Assembly (NCBI GenBank): GCA_903896925.1
Contig: CAITZM010000046.1
Span: 1 to 64,000 of the forward strand
Reading direction: 5' to 3'
Origin: an uncultured Lentisphaerota bacterium
GTDB lineage: Bacteria; Verrucomicrobiota; Kiritimatiellia; CAIQIC01
Length of the DNA: 64,000 nucleotides
Part shown: one piece after another, positions 53,877 through 61,671 of the stretch
Layout: the number at the start of each line of letters is the position of its first letter
Position numbering within the stretch: the first letter of the stretch is position 1
The notes under the pieces: model-generated
Database searches by the model: none
Told to the model about the DNA's origin: nothing
Seen by the model: the letters and a program-made list of their open reading frames with translations, nothing else
Position numbers and translations under genes: made by a program

Positions 53877-54559
53877 GCTATACCCAAGTATGCGGCGATG
53901 TTTATCGCATTTCCGAGCTTGGTTGAACAGGTTGGAATTCAACCGCCGCGCCCGCGAGTAGCCTGTTGATTTTCTGCCGAAGCATTTCCAGGTCGGGCTC
54001 GGCCAGGGGCATAGCGAGCGTGGCGACGGTGTTGCTGCGGGCGAAGTTCCAGCGCCAACTTTTCGCGCGTTTCCGGTGGGGTTCGCGGGGCTGGAAAGCC
54101 CCGCCCACAAAGTTTGAGCATTGTTGCAGTTGGTTTCGCTGGCGGCTCGGCCGGAGGCCTCGCCCTACCGGTCCCTTTGTTGTCTTCGTTAACTTCTGTT
54201 CCTGTTGTCCTCCCCCCCCCCGCAAAGCTACAGATGCGGTCCGGCCGGTTAGGAGTGGGTGGCGCGGTGGGGGCTGGGCGTGGCGGCCTGATACCCGCCT
54301 GCTTGGTGCAATTCCCGGCTGGATGCTTTCCGGTTCAGCAGGGCTGCGTTCTTTGCGCCTGTGCGTTTAAAGAAAATTTGACGCTGCTTCCACGGCTGAT
54401 GCGCTTCCTCTGTGACCTCATCCGACCTCGGTGTCCTCAGTGGTGAAGTCTTCGCTCCGGCTGACCTCCCTGCCCTGAGCGACGTCGAAGGGTGACTTCT
54501 GATCTCTGACCGCTGACCTCTCTCTTCAGTCCCTCGCCCCTTCTTGCCCCCGCGGCGGT
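53877..54559. other. Repeat-rich intergenic region
   Basis: It holds the right copy of the PIN-flanking direct repeat (53948-54037), a GCGGGGCT hairpin with loop GGAA (54085-54104), and degenerate CTGTGACCTC and GACCTCTGA words (54385-54530). A C-run of ten lies near 54220. No complete gene was recognised. Confidence 0.55.
53948..54037. repeat. Direct repeat flanking the PIN module, right copy
   Basis: It matches 53122-53210. On the minus strand an ATG at 54012 could open a 36-residue peptide (MPLAEPDLEMLRQKINRLLA and onward) ending at 53902, 25 bases before the PIN start. Confidence 0.5.
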
Positions 54560-56170
54560 TCAGCGCGCGGGCTGGCCGATCTGGAAGCGGAGGGCGGCGA
54601 GCTGGCCGTCGGTGGTCAGCCAGAGGCGGGCTTCGCCGAGCGCCGCGAGCGGCGTCAGCCAGAGCTTCAGGTTCTTGAGCTGCTGGCGCTTGTCGGCGGA
54701 CTGCTGCGGGTTCTCCAGCATCAGCTTGATGGAATAGAGGTCCATGATCGGCAGCAGCTCGTTGCGGGCGCGGGCGAGGTCGGCCCAGGCGTAGGCGCCA
54801 CCCCGGGCCTGCGCGAGGCCCTCGGGCCAGCGGGCGGTCCGCGCCTCGTTGTCGGCGGTGCTGCTGTCGTAGCGCGCCAGCAGGGCGTTGAGGCTGCGGG
54901 CGCTGGAAGCGACGAGGAACCAGCCTTCGCACACGGCGTAGGCCGGGCAGGCGTCAGGCGGCAGGGCGGCAAAGGCGTTCTGCGCGGTGCTGGAGACGGT
55001 GTAACTGGTGCGCGCGCCGGCCTTCGTCTCGTGCGTGACGAGGCCCCAGCCGTGCTGCTGGTTCAAACGGTCGAGCAACTGGCCCTGCATCAGGCCGAGC
55101 ATGGCCTCGGGCTTGCGCATCGGGATGGCGGCGACCAGCGCGGGCACGCGGAAGCCAAAGAGACTGCCGCCGAAATCGCCGCCCATCAGGAAGAGGGCCA
55201 CGCGGTCGGCGCCCTGCATGCGCATGGTGGCGTCGAGCAGGGCCGCCCACGCGGGTCCGAGGGCCTCGGTGCAGGGCGGCAGCGCGGTCTCGGTGCGCAA
55301 CATGAGCGCGGCCAGCGGGAGGTCGCCGGTGAACTTGACGAGGTCGCCGCATTCGAGCGCCCTGGCGCTGGTCTTGGCCGCGGGCAGCGGGACCGGGCCG
55401 CAGAGGCCGCCCTCGACGTAGTTCGACTGGACGGTGGAGAGCGAGATGGTCAGCGGCGGAGGCACCGGCTTGCCAGGCGTGGGGCGGACGAAGCTGGGCG
55501 TATCCAGCCAGCCGTGGTCGGGCGCGGCGGGCGCCAGACACCAGTAGTCGCTGAGCTTCGCGTTGCGCATCGTGGCCTGCGAGGGGAGCAGTCCGTCGCT
55601 CGTGTCGAGCAGGTCGAAGATCGCGGAGGAGTCGTCGCTGATGCAGGCGATGACGAGGCCTTCGACGAAGGCGAAGGCCAGCTGCTGGCCGCCCTTGAGA
55701 CCGGGCAGCTGGACGGTCCAGAACGGCACCCCGTTGTGCGGGACATGCCGGTTGAAGCCCGGCGGCGGAAACCATGCGAGCTGCTGGCGCAGGGTCAGGC
55801 TGTCGCCGCCGAGCCACGAGGCGGCCATCCAGGCCGGGTGGCCGCTCGCGCCCAGGCGCGGGACGAAGGCGAAGATCGTGTTGCGCCCGGCCAGACGCTG
55901 CACCCACGGCAGCACCTCGGGATCGGCCGCGAGCTTGTTGAGCGTCGCCGCCTCCACGCCGGCGGCCAGGGCGGCGCTTTGCAACAGCGGGTTCTGCAGC
56001 AGCGCAGGCCAGCGCGCCGCCAGGTTTTCGTGCGTGGTGATGAGCTGCGCGTTGGCCGGGACGGCCCGCACCAGGTGCTCCGGGCGATAGGGCACATAGA
56101 GCAGCCAGGCGATACACAGGGTCACCGCTGCCACGATCAGCAGCAGCGTTTTGCGGTTGACCTTCAGCAT
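54560..56170 (-). CDS. Membrane-anchored protein, DUF3352-like, unknown function
   Basis: This 536-residue protein has an N-terminal membrane anchor (RKTLLLIVAAVTLCIAWLLYV) and a large outside domain with several repeats of the form xLRF/GEARLWLT and FAFVEGLVIAC. It resembles DUF3352-type proteins, in which PANAxLxxxHxNLAxxW follows the anchor. Its ATG lies 7 bases inside pyrD, so it is translated as part of the pyrimidine operon, an odd partner. The family assignment is tentative. Confidence 0.68.
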   Translation of the reverse strand: MLKVNRKTLLLIVAAVTLCIAWLLYVPYRPEHLVRAVPANAQLITTHENLAARWPALLQNPLLQSAALAAGVEAATLNKLAADPEVLPWVQRLAGRNTIFAFVPRLGASGHPAWMAASWLGGDSLTLRQQLAWFPPPGFNRHVPHNGVPFWTVQLPGLKGGQQLAFAFVEGLVIACISDDSSAIFDLLDTSDGLLPSQATMRNAKLSDYWCLAPAAPDHGWLDTPSFVRPTPGKPVPPPLTISLSTVQSNYVEGGLCGPVPLPAAKTSARALECGDLVKFTGDLPLAALMLRTETALPPCTEALGPAWAALLDATMRMQGADRVALFLMGGDFGGSLFGFRVPALVAAIPMRKPEAMLGLMQGQLLDRLNQQHGWGLVTHETKAGARTSYTVSSTAQNAFAALPPDACPAYAVCEGWFLVASSARSLNALLARYDSSTADNEARTARWPEGLAQARGGAYAWADLARARNELLPIMDLYSIKLMLENPQQSADKRQQLKNLKLWLTPLAALGEARLWLTTDGQLAALRFQIGQPAR

Positions 56171-57081
56171 GCCAGCGTCCCCACGAGTTCGCGGATCGAG
56201 CCGAGCTGGTGGCGCGCGAGGTAGTCGCGCAGGCCCGCGGCCACGTTCAGCGGCGTCGCCGGCTCCATGAAGTTGGCCGTGCCGACCGCCACGGCGCTGG
56301 CGCCGGCGATGAAGAATTCCGCCGCGTCGCCCGCGGTGTAAATCCCGCCCATGCCGATGATCGGGATCTTGACGGCCTTGGCCGCCTCCCAGACGAGCCG
56401 CACGGCGATCGGCCGGATCGCGGGGCCGGAGAGGCCGCCGGTGACGTTGGCGAGCTTCGGCCGGCGCGTCTCGATATCGATCGCCATCGCCGGCACGGAG
56501 TTGGTGATCGCGAGCGCGTCGGCGCCGGTGGCCTCCGCAAGGCGCGCGAACTCGGCGATGCGGAAGACATCCGGCGCGAGCTTGGGGATCAGCGGCAGCT
56601 TGGTCACCGCGCGCGTGGCGGCGATGACGCGCTGGAACATGTCGGCATTCGAGCCGAACGACTTGCTGCCTTCCTTGATGTTGGGGCACGAGACGTTCAG
56701 CTCCAGCGCCGCGATGCCTTCGGCCGCGCTGAGCCGCGCGGCGACGGCGGCATATTCCTCGACCGTGCGGCCCCAGATGTTGACGATCACGGGCACATCG
56801 AACCGGCGCAGGAACGGCAGGTAGGTCTTCAGGAAACCCTCGGCGCCGGGGTTCTGCAGGCCGATGGCGTTGATCAGGCCGCTGGCGACCTCGACCGTGC
56901 GCGGGGTCTGGTTGCCGCGCCACGGCTCCGAGGAGATGCCCTTGACCACCATCGCGCCGAGCTGCGAGAGGTCCACGAGGTCGGCGTATTCCGGGCCGTA
57001 GCCGAAGGTGCCGGAGGCGACCATCACCGGGTTCTTCATCCGGATGCCGGCGAGCGTGATGGAGAGGTCGGGCGCGCTCAT
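56164..57081 (-). CDS. pyrD: Dihydroorotate dehydrogenase B, catalytic subunit
   Basis: This 305-residue FMN enzyme oxidises dihydroorotate in pyrimidine synthesis. Class 1B features include the N-terminal NPVMVASGTFGYG, the active-site Cys in LNVSCPNI, and phosphate-binding GMGGIYTAGDAAEF. It overlaps pyrK by 4 bases (ATGA), as expected for the two-subunit NAD-dependent type. Confidence 0.95.
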   Translation of the reverse strand: MSAPDLSITLAGIRMKNPVMVASGTFGYGPEYADLVDLSQLGAMVVKGISSEPWRGNQTPRTVEVASGLINAIGLQNPGAEGFLKTYLPFLRRFDVPVIVNIWGRTVEEYAAVAARLSAAEGIAALELNVSCPNIKEGSKSFGSNADMFQRVIAATRAVTKLPLIPKLAPDVFRIAEFARLAEATGADALAITNSVPAMAIDIETRRPKLANVTGGLSGPAIRPIAVRLVWEAAKAVKIPIIGMGGIYTAGDAAEFFIAGASAVAVGTANFMEPATPLNVAAGLRDYLARHQLGSIRELVGTLAC

Positions 57082-57881
57082 GCTTCTTCCTCGATGCGGT
57101 CCCAGTGGATCTGGCGGGACTCGAAGACCGGGCCGTCCTTGCAGGCGCGCGCCCAGAGCCACGTGCCGTCGGTGTCCTGCAGCTTGACGACGCACGTCAG
57201 GCAGGCGCCGACGCCGCAGCCCATGTGGCGGTCCACGCTCAACCACGCGCGCCAGTCGCGGGCCATCGCGCGCTGGCCGATGACCTCGAGCAGGCCGTTC
57301 GGCCCGCAGACAAAAAATTCCGGCGTCCGGCCCGCGCAGCCCTCGGCCAGCCACGCGTCGAGCGGACCGGTGACGAGCCCGCGCACGCCGCGGCTGCCGT
57401 CCTCGGTGGCGACATAGACCTTCCAGCCGAGCGCCTCAAATTCCTCGACGCACAGGATGTCCTGCGCGCTGCGGCCGCCGACAAAGACGAGCCCCGGCGC
57501 GGCCAGCCGGCGGGCGAGGAGATAGAGCGCGGCCATGCCGTAGCCGCCGGCGACCAGCACGGGCACGCGGCCCGCGGGCAGGTCGAGCGGGAAGCCGTTT
57601 CCCAGCGGGCCGAGCAGGCTGAGCGGCTCGCCGACCGTCGCGGCGGAGAGCGCGGTGGTGCCGCGGCCGATGGCCTTGTAGAGCAGCGCCAGCTCGCCGT
57701 TTTCGGCCTTGAAGATGCTGAAGGGCCGGCGCAGGACGCTCGCCTCCAGGCGCGGGATGCGCAGGTGGACGAACTGTCCCGGCCGCACCTGCGGCGCGAT
57801 CTGCGGCGCGGCCAGGCGCAGCAGGCGATAGCCCGCGCCATAGTCGCGATGGTCCAAGATGATGGCGGTTTCGAGTTGCAC
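57078..57881 (-). CDS. pyrK: Dihydroorotate dehydrogenase B, electron transfer subunit
   Basis: This 267-residue flavoprotein passes electrons from PyrD to NAD. RRPFSI binds FAD, VAGGYGMAAL is the nucleotide-binding loop, and the C-terminal CGVGACLTC plus a later Cys in ARACKDGPVF bind a [2Fe-2S] cluster. The start is GTG at 57881, 8 bases after a predicted -10. Confidence 0.94.
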   Translation of the reverse strand: MQLETAIILDHRDYGAGYRLLRLAAPQIAPQVRPGQFVHLRIPRLEASVLRRPFSIFKAENGELALLYKAIGRGTTALSAATVGEPLSLLGPLGNGFPLDLPAGRVPVLVAGGYGMAALYLLARRLAAPGLVFVGGRSAQDILCVEEFEALGWKVYVATEDGSRGVRGLVTGPLDAWLAEGCAGRTPEFFVCGPNGLLEVIGQRAMARDWRAWLSVDRHMGCGVGACLTCVVKLQDTDGTWLWARACKDGPVFESRQIHWDRIEEEA

Positions 57882-57889
57882 GGCGGCGG

Positions 57890-57918
57890 AGTTTGCTTGC
57901 TTTGCCCCGCGGCGTCAA
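57890..57918 (-). promoter_or_regulatory. Predicted leaderless promoter of pyrK-pyrD
   Basis: On the minus strand TTGACG (57918-57913) and CAAACT (57895-57890) have a 17-base spacer. The GTG is 8 bases after the -10. Confidence 0.5.
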
Positions 57919-57933
57919 CCGAAAGAATCGCGA

Positions 57934-57962
57934 TTGACGCGGCGGGCCGCACCCGCCAAGCT
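57934..57962 (+). promoter_or_regulatory. Predicted leaderless promoter of lipA
   Basis: TTGACG at 57934-57939 and CAAGCT at 57957-57962 have a 17-base spacer. The GTG is 6 bases after the -10. It stands back to back with the pyrK promoter, the two -35 hexamers 15 bases apart. Confidence 0.5.
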
Positions 57963-57968
57963 TGCGCC

Positions 57969-58838
57969 GTGCCCCGTCTGCCACCATGGATCCGCCAGCC
58001 GCTGCGCACCGACCAGCATTACGGTTCGGTGCAGCAGGTGCTTGCCAACCTGTCGCTGCACACGGTCTGCCGCAGCGCGCACTGCCCCAACCAGCAGGAG
58101 TGCTGGAACCGCGGCACCGCGACGTTCATGATCCTCGGCGACACCTGCACGCGCGCCTGCCAGTTCTGCAACGTCACCACCGGCCGGCCGGCCGCGCCCG
58201 ACCCGGGCGAGCCGCAGCGCCTCGCCGAGGCCGTGCAGAAAATGCAGCTGCGGCACGTCGTCATCACCAGCGTCACCCGCGACGACCTGCCCGACGGCGG
58301 CGCGGGCCATTTCGCGGCGACCATCGCCGCGGTGCGCGCGGCGCTGCCCGGCGCGCTCATCGAGGTGCTGACGCCGGACTTCGGCGGCGCACCCGCGGCC
58401 CTCGACAGCGTGCTGGCGGCCCGGCCCGACGTCTTCAACCACAACCTCGAGACCGTGCGGCGCCTGCAGCCGGACGTGCGCCCGCAGGCCAACTACGAAC
58501 GCTCGCTCGGCGTGCTCCGCCACGCGGCGGCCTTCCAGCCCAAGCCGGCGGTAAAATCCGGCCTGATGGTCGGACTGGGCGAGACCGACGACGAGTTGCT
58601 GGAGGCCCTCCGCGACCTGCGCGCGGCGGGGTGCGAATTGCTGACGGTCGGACAATATCTGCGGCCGCGCCACGGCAAGCGCGAAGTGGCGCGGTTCGTC
58701 ACGCCGGAGGCTTTCGCGGAGTTGGAGCAGGCCGCGCGGGCGCTGGGTTTCCGCGCCGTCGCCGCCGGCCCGCTCGTACGCTCCTCCTACCGCGCGGAAG
58801 AGCTGACGCAGGCCGCGGTCGCGGCCACCACCGCCTGA
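57969..58838 (+). CDS. lipA: Lipoyl synthase
   Basis: This 289-residue radical SAM enzyme inserts two sulfurs into octanoyl groups on carrier proteins. The auxiliary cluster motif CRSAHCPNQQEC and the radical SAM motif CTRACQFC are both complete, and the C-terminal RSSYRA supplies the Ser ligand of the auxiliary cluster. GTG at 57969 is the likely start given the promoter. A TTG at 57963 is also in frame. Confidence 0.95.
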   Translation: MPRLPPWIRQPLRTDQHYGSVQQVLANLSLHTVCRSAHCPNQQECWNRGTATFMILGDTCTRACQFCNVTTGRPAAPDPGEPQRLAEAVQKMQLRHVVITSVTRDDLPDGGAGHFAATIAAVRAALPGALIEVLTPDFGGAPAALDSVLAARPDVFNHNLETVRRLQPDVRPQANYERSLGVLRHAAAFQPKPAVKSGLMVGLGETDDELLEALRDLRAAGCELLTVGQYLRPRHGKREVARFVTPEAFAELEQAARALGFRAVAAGPLVRSSYRAEELTQAAVAATTA

Positions 58839-58942
58839 GCGGCCGGCCACACCATGCCGGCAAGGTGGCCCACACTTTCCGGCCTGTCCATCCGTTGGGG
58901 AGGGTGAGGCTCGGGTTCGACAAGCCCGTGGAATGCAAGGCC

Positions 58943-59818
58943 GTGTCGCAGGATCACTCCAATTCAACGCGGGTCTGGCTCTACCGGCTGGCGGCGCTGC
59001 TCAGCCGGCGGCTGCCGCGCCGTTTCGCCTACTGGTGCGGCCTGCGCATCGCCGATTTCTATCACTGGCGGCGCCCGGCCGCGCGCCAGGCGGTGATCGG
59101 CAACCTGCGCCGGATTTACGCCGCGCGCGGCATCACGCCGGCGGAAACCTCGTTGCCCGGCTTGGCGCGCAAGACCTTCCAGCATTTCGGGAAATACCTG
59201 GTGGACTTCTTCCGCTGCGCGCGCCTGACGGAGGAGGAACTGCGCGACTTCGTCACCCTGGAGAATGTCGCCGCGCTACGTGACGCCGCCGCGCGCGGCA
59301 AGGGCGTGCTGGCGGTCACCGCGCATCTGGGCAACTGGGAACTGGGCGGCGCCGTCATTGCGGCGCTCGGCTACCGCCTCAACGCCGTGGCCCTGCCGCA
59401 GACCAGCCGGCGGCTGGACCGGTTGTTCAACGAGCAGCGCGCCGGCCGCGGCATCCACGTGCTCCCGCTGGGCCACGCCGCCTTCGCGCTCGTGCGCTGC
59501 CTCCAGCGCGGCGAAATCGTCGCGCTGCTCGGCGACCGGGACTTCAACCACCACGCCGAACGCACGGAGTTCTTCGGCGCGCCGGCGCCGCTGCCGCGCG
59601 GCCCGGCCCGGCTCGCCCTGCAAACCGGCGCGCCGCTCGTGCCGGTCTTCCTGCTGCGGCAGGAGGACGACACCTTTCTGCTGCGCTGCCACCCGCCAAT
59701 CTATCCCGAGGAGGCCGGTTCCGAGGCCGCCATCCGCGCGGCGTGGGTCGCCGCGCTGGAACAGGAGATCGCCGCCGCGCCCTGGCAATGGTTTCTTTTC
59801 GAGGACTTCTGGAAATGA
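58943..59818 (+). CDS. Second LpxL/HtrB-family lipid A acyltransferase
   Basis: This 291-residue protein is of the same family as the gene at 6067. The HX4(D/E) catalytic pair is visible as AHLGNWELGG, with Glu instead of the Asp in the other copy, and GDRDFN and FFGAPAPLPRGPARLAL are typical family blocks. The start is uncertain (GTG at 58943 chosen for length; GTG at 58928 possible). Two such enzymes in one window suggest at least two secondary acylation steps on lipid A. It follows lipA by 104 bases. Confidence 0.83.
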   Translation: MSQDHSNSTRVWLYRLAALLSRRLPRRFAYWCGLRIADFYHWRRPAARQAVIGNLRRIYAARGITPAETSLPGLARKTFQHFGKYLVDFFRCARLTEEELRDFVTLENVAALRDAAARGKGVLAVTAHLGNWELGGAVIAALGYRLNAVALPQTSRRLDRLFNEQRAGRGIHVLPLGHAAFALVRCLQRGEIVALLGDRDFNHHAERTEFFGAPAPLPRGPARLALQTGAPLVPVFLLRQEDDTFLLRCHPPIYPEEAGSEAAIRAAWVAALEQEIAAAPWQWFLFEDFWK

Positions 59819-59836
59819 ACCGGGGCAATCCCGAGG

Positions 59837-59864
59837 TTGACACGCTGCGGTTTTTGGGGATGAT
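59837..59864 (+). promoter_or_regulatory. Promoter of the DedA-family gene
   Basis: TTGACA at 59837-59842 and GATGAT at 59859-59864 have a 16-base spacer. GAGGGTG precedes the ATG at 59900. Confidence 0.5.
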
Positions 59865-59899
59865 GCTGCGCCGCGCTGTGCGGCAGAGAAGAGGGTGAC

Positions 59900-60547
59900 A
59901 TGGAACACTTGGTACAGTTTTTTCAGTGGACAGTCGAATTCGTGAAATGGGGCGGCTATCCCGGCGTGTTCGTCCTGATGACGCTGGAAAGCACCTTCAT
60001 CCCGATCCCCAGCGAACTCGTCATGCCGCAGGTCGGCTACCTGGCGGCGACGGGCCATATGAATATCTGGGTCGGCCTGCTGATGTGCACCGGCGGCAGC
60101 GTCCTCGGGGCGCTGATCAACTACTTCATCGCCATCAAGATGGGCCGCCCTCTGATGCTCAAGTACGGCAAGTATTTCCTCTGCCCGCCGCACAAGTTCG
60201 AGAAGATGGAAAAATTCTTCAACGCGCACGGCGAAATCAGCACGTTCACCGGCCGTCTGATCTTGGGCGTCCGTCACTTCATCAGCTTCCCGGCGGGCCT
60301 CGCGCGGATGCACATCTGGAAGTTCTGCTTCTACACCGCGCTGGGGGCGGGCATCTGGGGCGCCATCCTCGAAGCCATCGGCTACCTCGTCGGCGACAAG
60401 CCCGAGCTGATCAAGAAATACGCGCATCAGGCCGCGGCGGGCGCCGCGCTTCTCTGCATCGTCATCGTCGTCGTCTACGTCATCGTCCACAAGCGCCGCA
60501 AAGCCGCGGCCGCCGCCGCCGCGCTGGCCCAGCCGCCCGCGAGCTGA
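59900..60547 (+). CDS. DedA/VTT-family membrane protein
   Basis: This 215-residue protein shows ESTFIPIPSELVMP, the re-entrant loop signature, and the conserved TGRLILGVRHFISFPAGLARM, which is split as TGRLILGVRHFIS and FPAGLARM. DedA proteins move undecaprenyl phosphate or phospholipids across the inner membrane. A short Ala-rich C-terminus follows the last helix. It lies after two lipid-linked genes, lipA and the acyltransferase. Confidence 0.88.
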   Translation: MEHLVQFFQWTVEFVKWGGYPGVFVLMTLESTFIPIPSELVMPQVGYLAATGHMNIWVGLLMCTGGSVLGALINYFIAIKMGRPLMLKYGKYFLCPPHKFEKMEKFFNAHGEISTFTGRLILGVRHFISFPAGLARMHIWKFCFYTALGAGIWGAILEAIGYLVGDKPELIKKYAHQAAAGAALLCIVIVVVYVIVHKRRKAAAAAAALAQPPAS

Positions 60548-60553
60548 GCGGGT

Positions 60554-60599
60554 CCAGGCCTTGGAAATCGAACCTGGTGTTTTTTCCAGGGGTTGGAGG
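60554..60599. repeat. Two degenerate TTCCAGG/CCTTGGAAA palindromes
   Basis: Between the convergent DedA and GT2 genes, CCAGGCCTTGGAAA (60554-60567) and TTTTTTCCAGGGGTTGGAGG (60580-60599) belong loosely to the recurrent palindrome family. CCAGG/CCTGG followed by six T could also end dedA transcription weakly. Confidence 0.4.
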
Positions 60600-60766
60600 G
60601 TAGAGGTCCGTGGACAGGTGTCATGGGTTCCGCAGAGTTCGCCTTCGGCCAGGCGCGGGTCATGAAAAGGACCGATAGGACCTAGGCGACCTATTCGTCC
60701 TGTTTCCACGGCAACTTGCAACCTGAGACGTGAGACCCGCCACTCGACACTCGCCCCTTGCTTTGC

Positions 60767-61549
60767 TCAGAGCTTGCGACCGCGGCGGGTATCCCACGGC
60801 ATGAGGCGGCCGATGGTGCGGTTGACCAGCGGCACGACCCACTTGAACGGGGAGTAGAGCAGGCGCAGGCGGATCAGCGCCGCGAACATTTCCATCGACG
60901 CCGTGAAGACGTGCAGCCGCGAGCCGGCCTTGTCGTTCCAGACGGTCGCGATTTCCGTGATGCGGTAGCCGGCGCGGCGCAGCTGGAACAGCAGATCCAC
61001 ATCGAAAGCCCACTGTGTCGTGCCCAGGTGCGGCAGCACTTCGCGGATCGCCGGCGCGGTGAAGACCTTGGCGCCGCACTGCGTGTCGGTGATCGGCAGC
61101 TTGAACATCAGCCGGACCCAGCCGTTGAAGATGCGCGAGGCGATGCGACGCGAGAGGGGCTGTGGCGTGATTTTGGAGTCGGGGTGCCAGCGGCTGGCGA
61201 TGATCGCGCCCGCGTCGCCGATGTGCTCGACGAGATCCAGAAACGCCGCCGGCGGCGTGGAGCCATCGGCATCCACGAAACCGATCAGGTCGCCGCGGGC
61301 CGCCTCGAAGCCCAGGCGGACCGCCCCACCCTTGCCGACCCGCTTCGGCTCGACGATGACGCGGATGCGCGGGTCGCCGTTGGCGATCTCTCGCGCCACC
61401 TGCTCGGTGCGGTCGGTCGACCCGTTGACGACGATGAGCAGTTCGACCCGGTCGCCGTAGCGCGGCAGGAAGAAGCGCAGATACTCCTCCAGCGCGGGCC
61501 GCAGGCGCTGCTCCTCGTTATAGGCGGGGATGATGATCGAGAGCTGCAT
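60767..61549 (-). CDS. Family 2 glycosyltransferase, dolichyl-phosphate mannosyltransferase-like
   Basis: This 260-residue GT-A enzyme starts MQLSIIIPAYNEEQRL and has VNGSTDRT, RVGKGGAVRLGF and the metal-binding FVDADGST. It resembles polyprenyl-phosphate sugar synthases (DPM1/Alg5 type) with no membrane helices, and would charge undecaprenyl phosphate with a hexose. The C-terminus carries basic residues that may touch the membrane. Confidence 0.87.
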   Translation of the reverse strand: MQLSIIIPAYNEEQRLRPALEEYLRFFLPRYGDRVELLIVVNGSTDRTEQVAREIANGDPRIRVIVEPKRVGKGGAVRLGFEAARGDLIGFVDADGSTPPAAFLDLVEHIGDAGAIIASRWHPDSKITPQPLSRRIASRIFNGWVRLMFKLPITDTQCGAKVFTAPAIREVLPHLGTTQWAFDVDLLFQLRRAGYRITEIATVWNDKAGSRLHVFTASMEMFAALIRLRLLYSPFKWVVPLVNRTIGRLMPWDTRRGRKL

Positions 61550-61602
61550 GGCCCGTCATCCCCTCCGCACTGCCGCTGATGCATTGAAAAACACAGTCAG
61601 CA

Positions 61603-61631
61603 TACATACGTTGGCCCGCATGGGTTGACAA
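61603..61631 (-). promoter_or_regulatory. Promoter of the DPM1-like gene
   Basis: On the minus strand TTGTCA (61631-61626) and TATGTA (61608-61603) have a 17-base spacer. The ATG is at 61549, giving a leader of about 47 bases. Confidence 0.55.
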
Positions 61632-61671
61632 ACCTATTTTCAGGCAGCCGCCAAAAAACCACCGGCACAGG

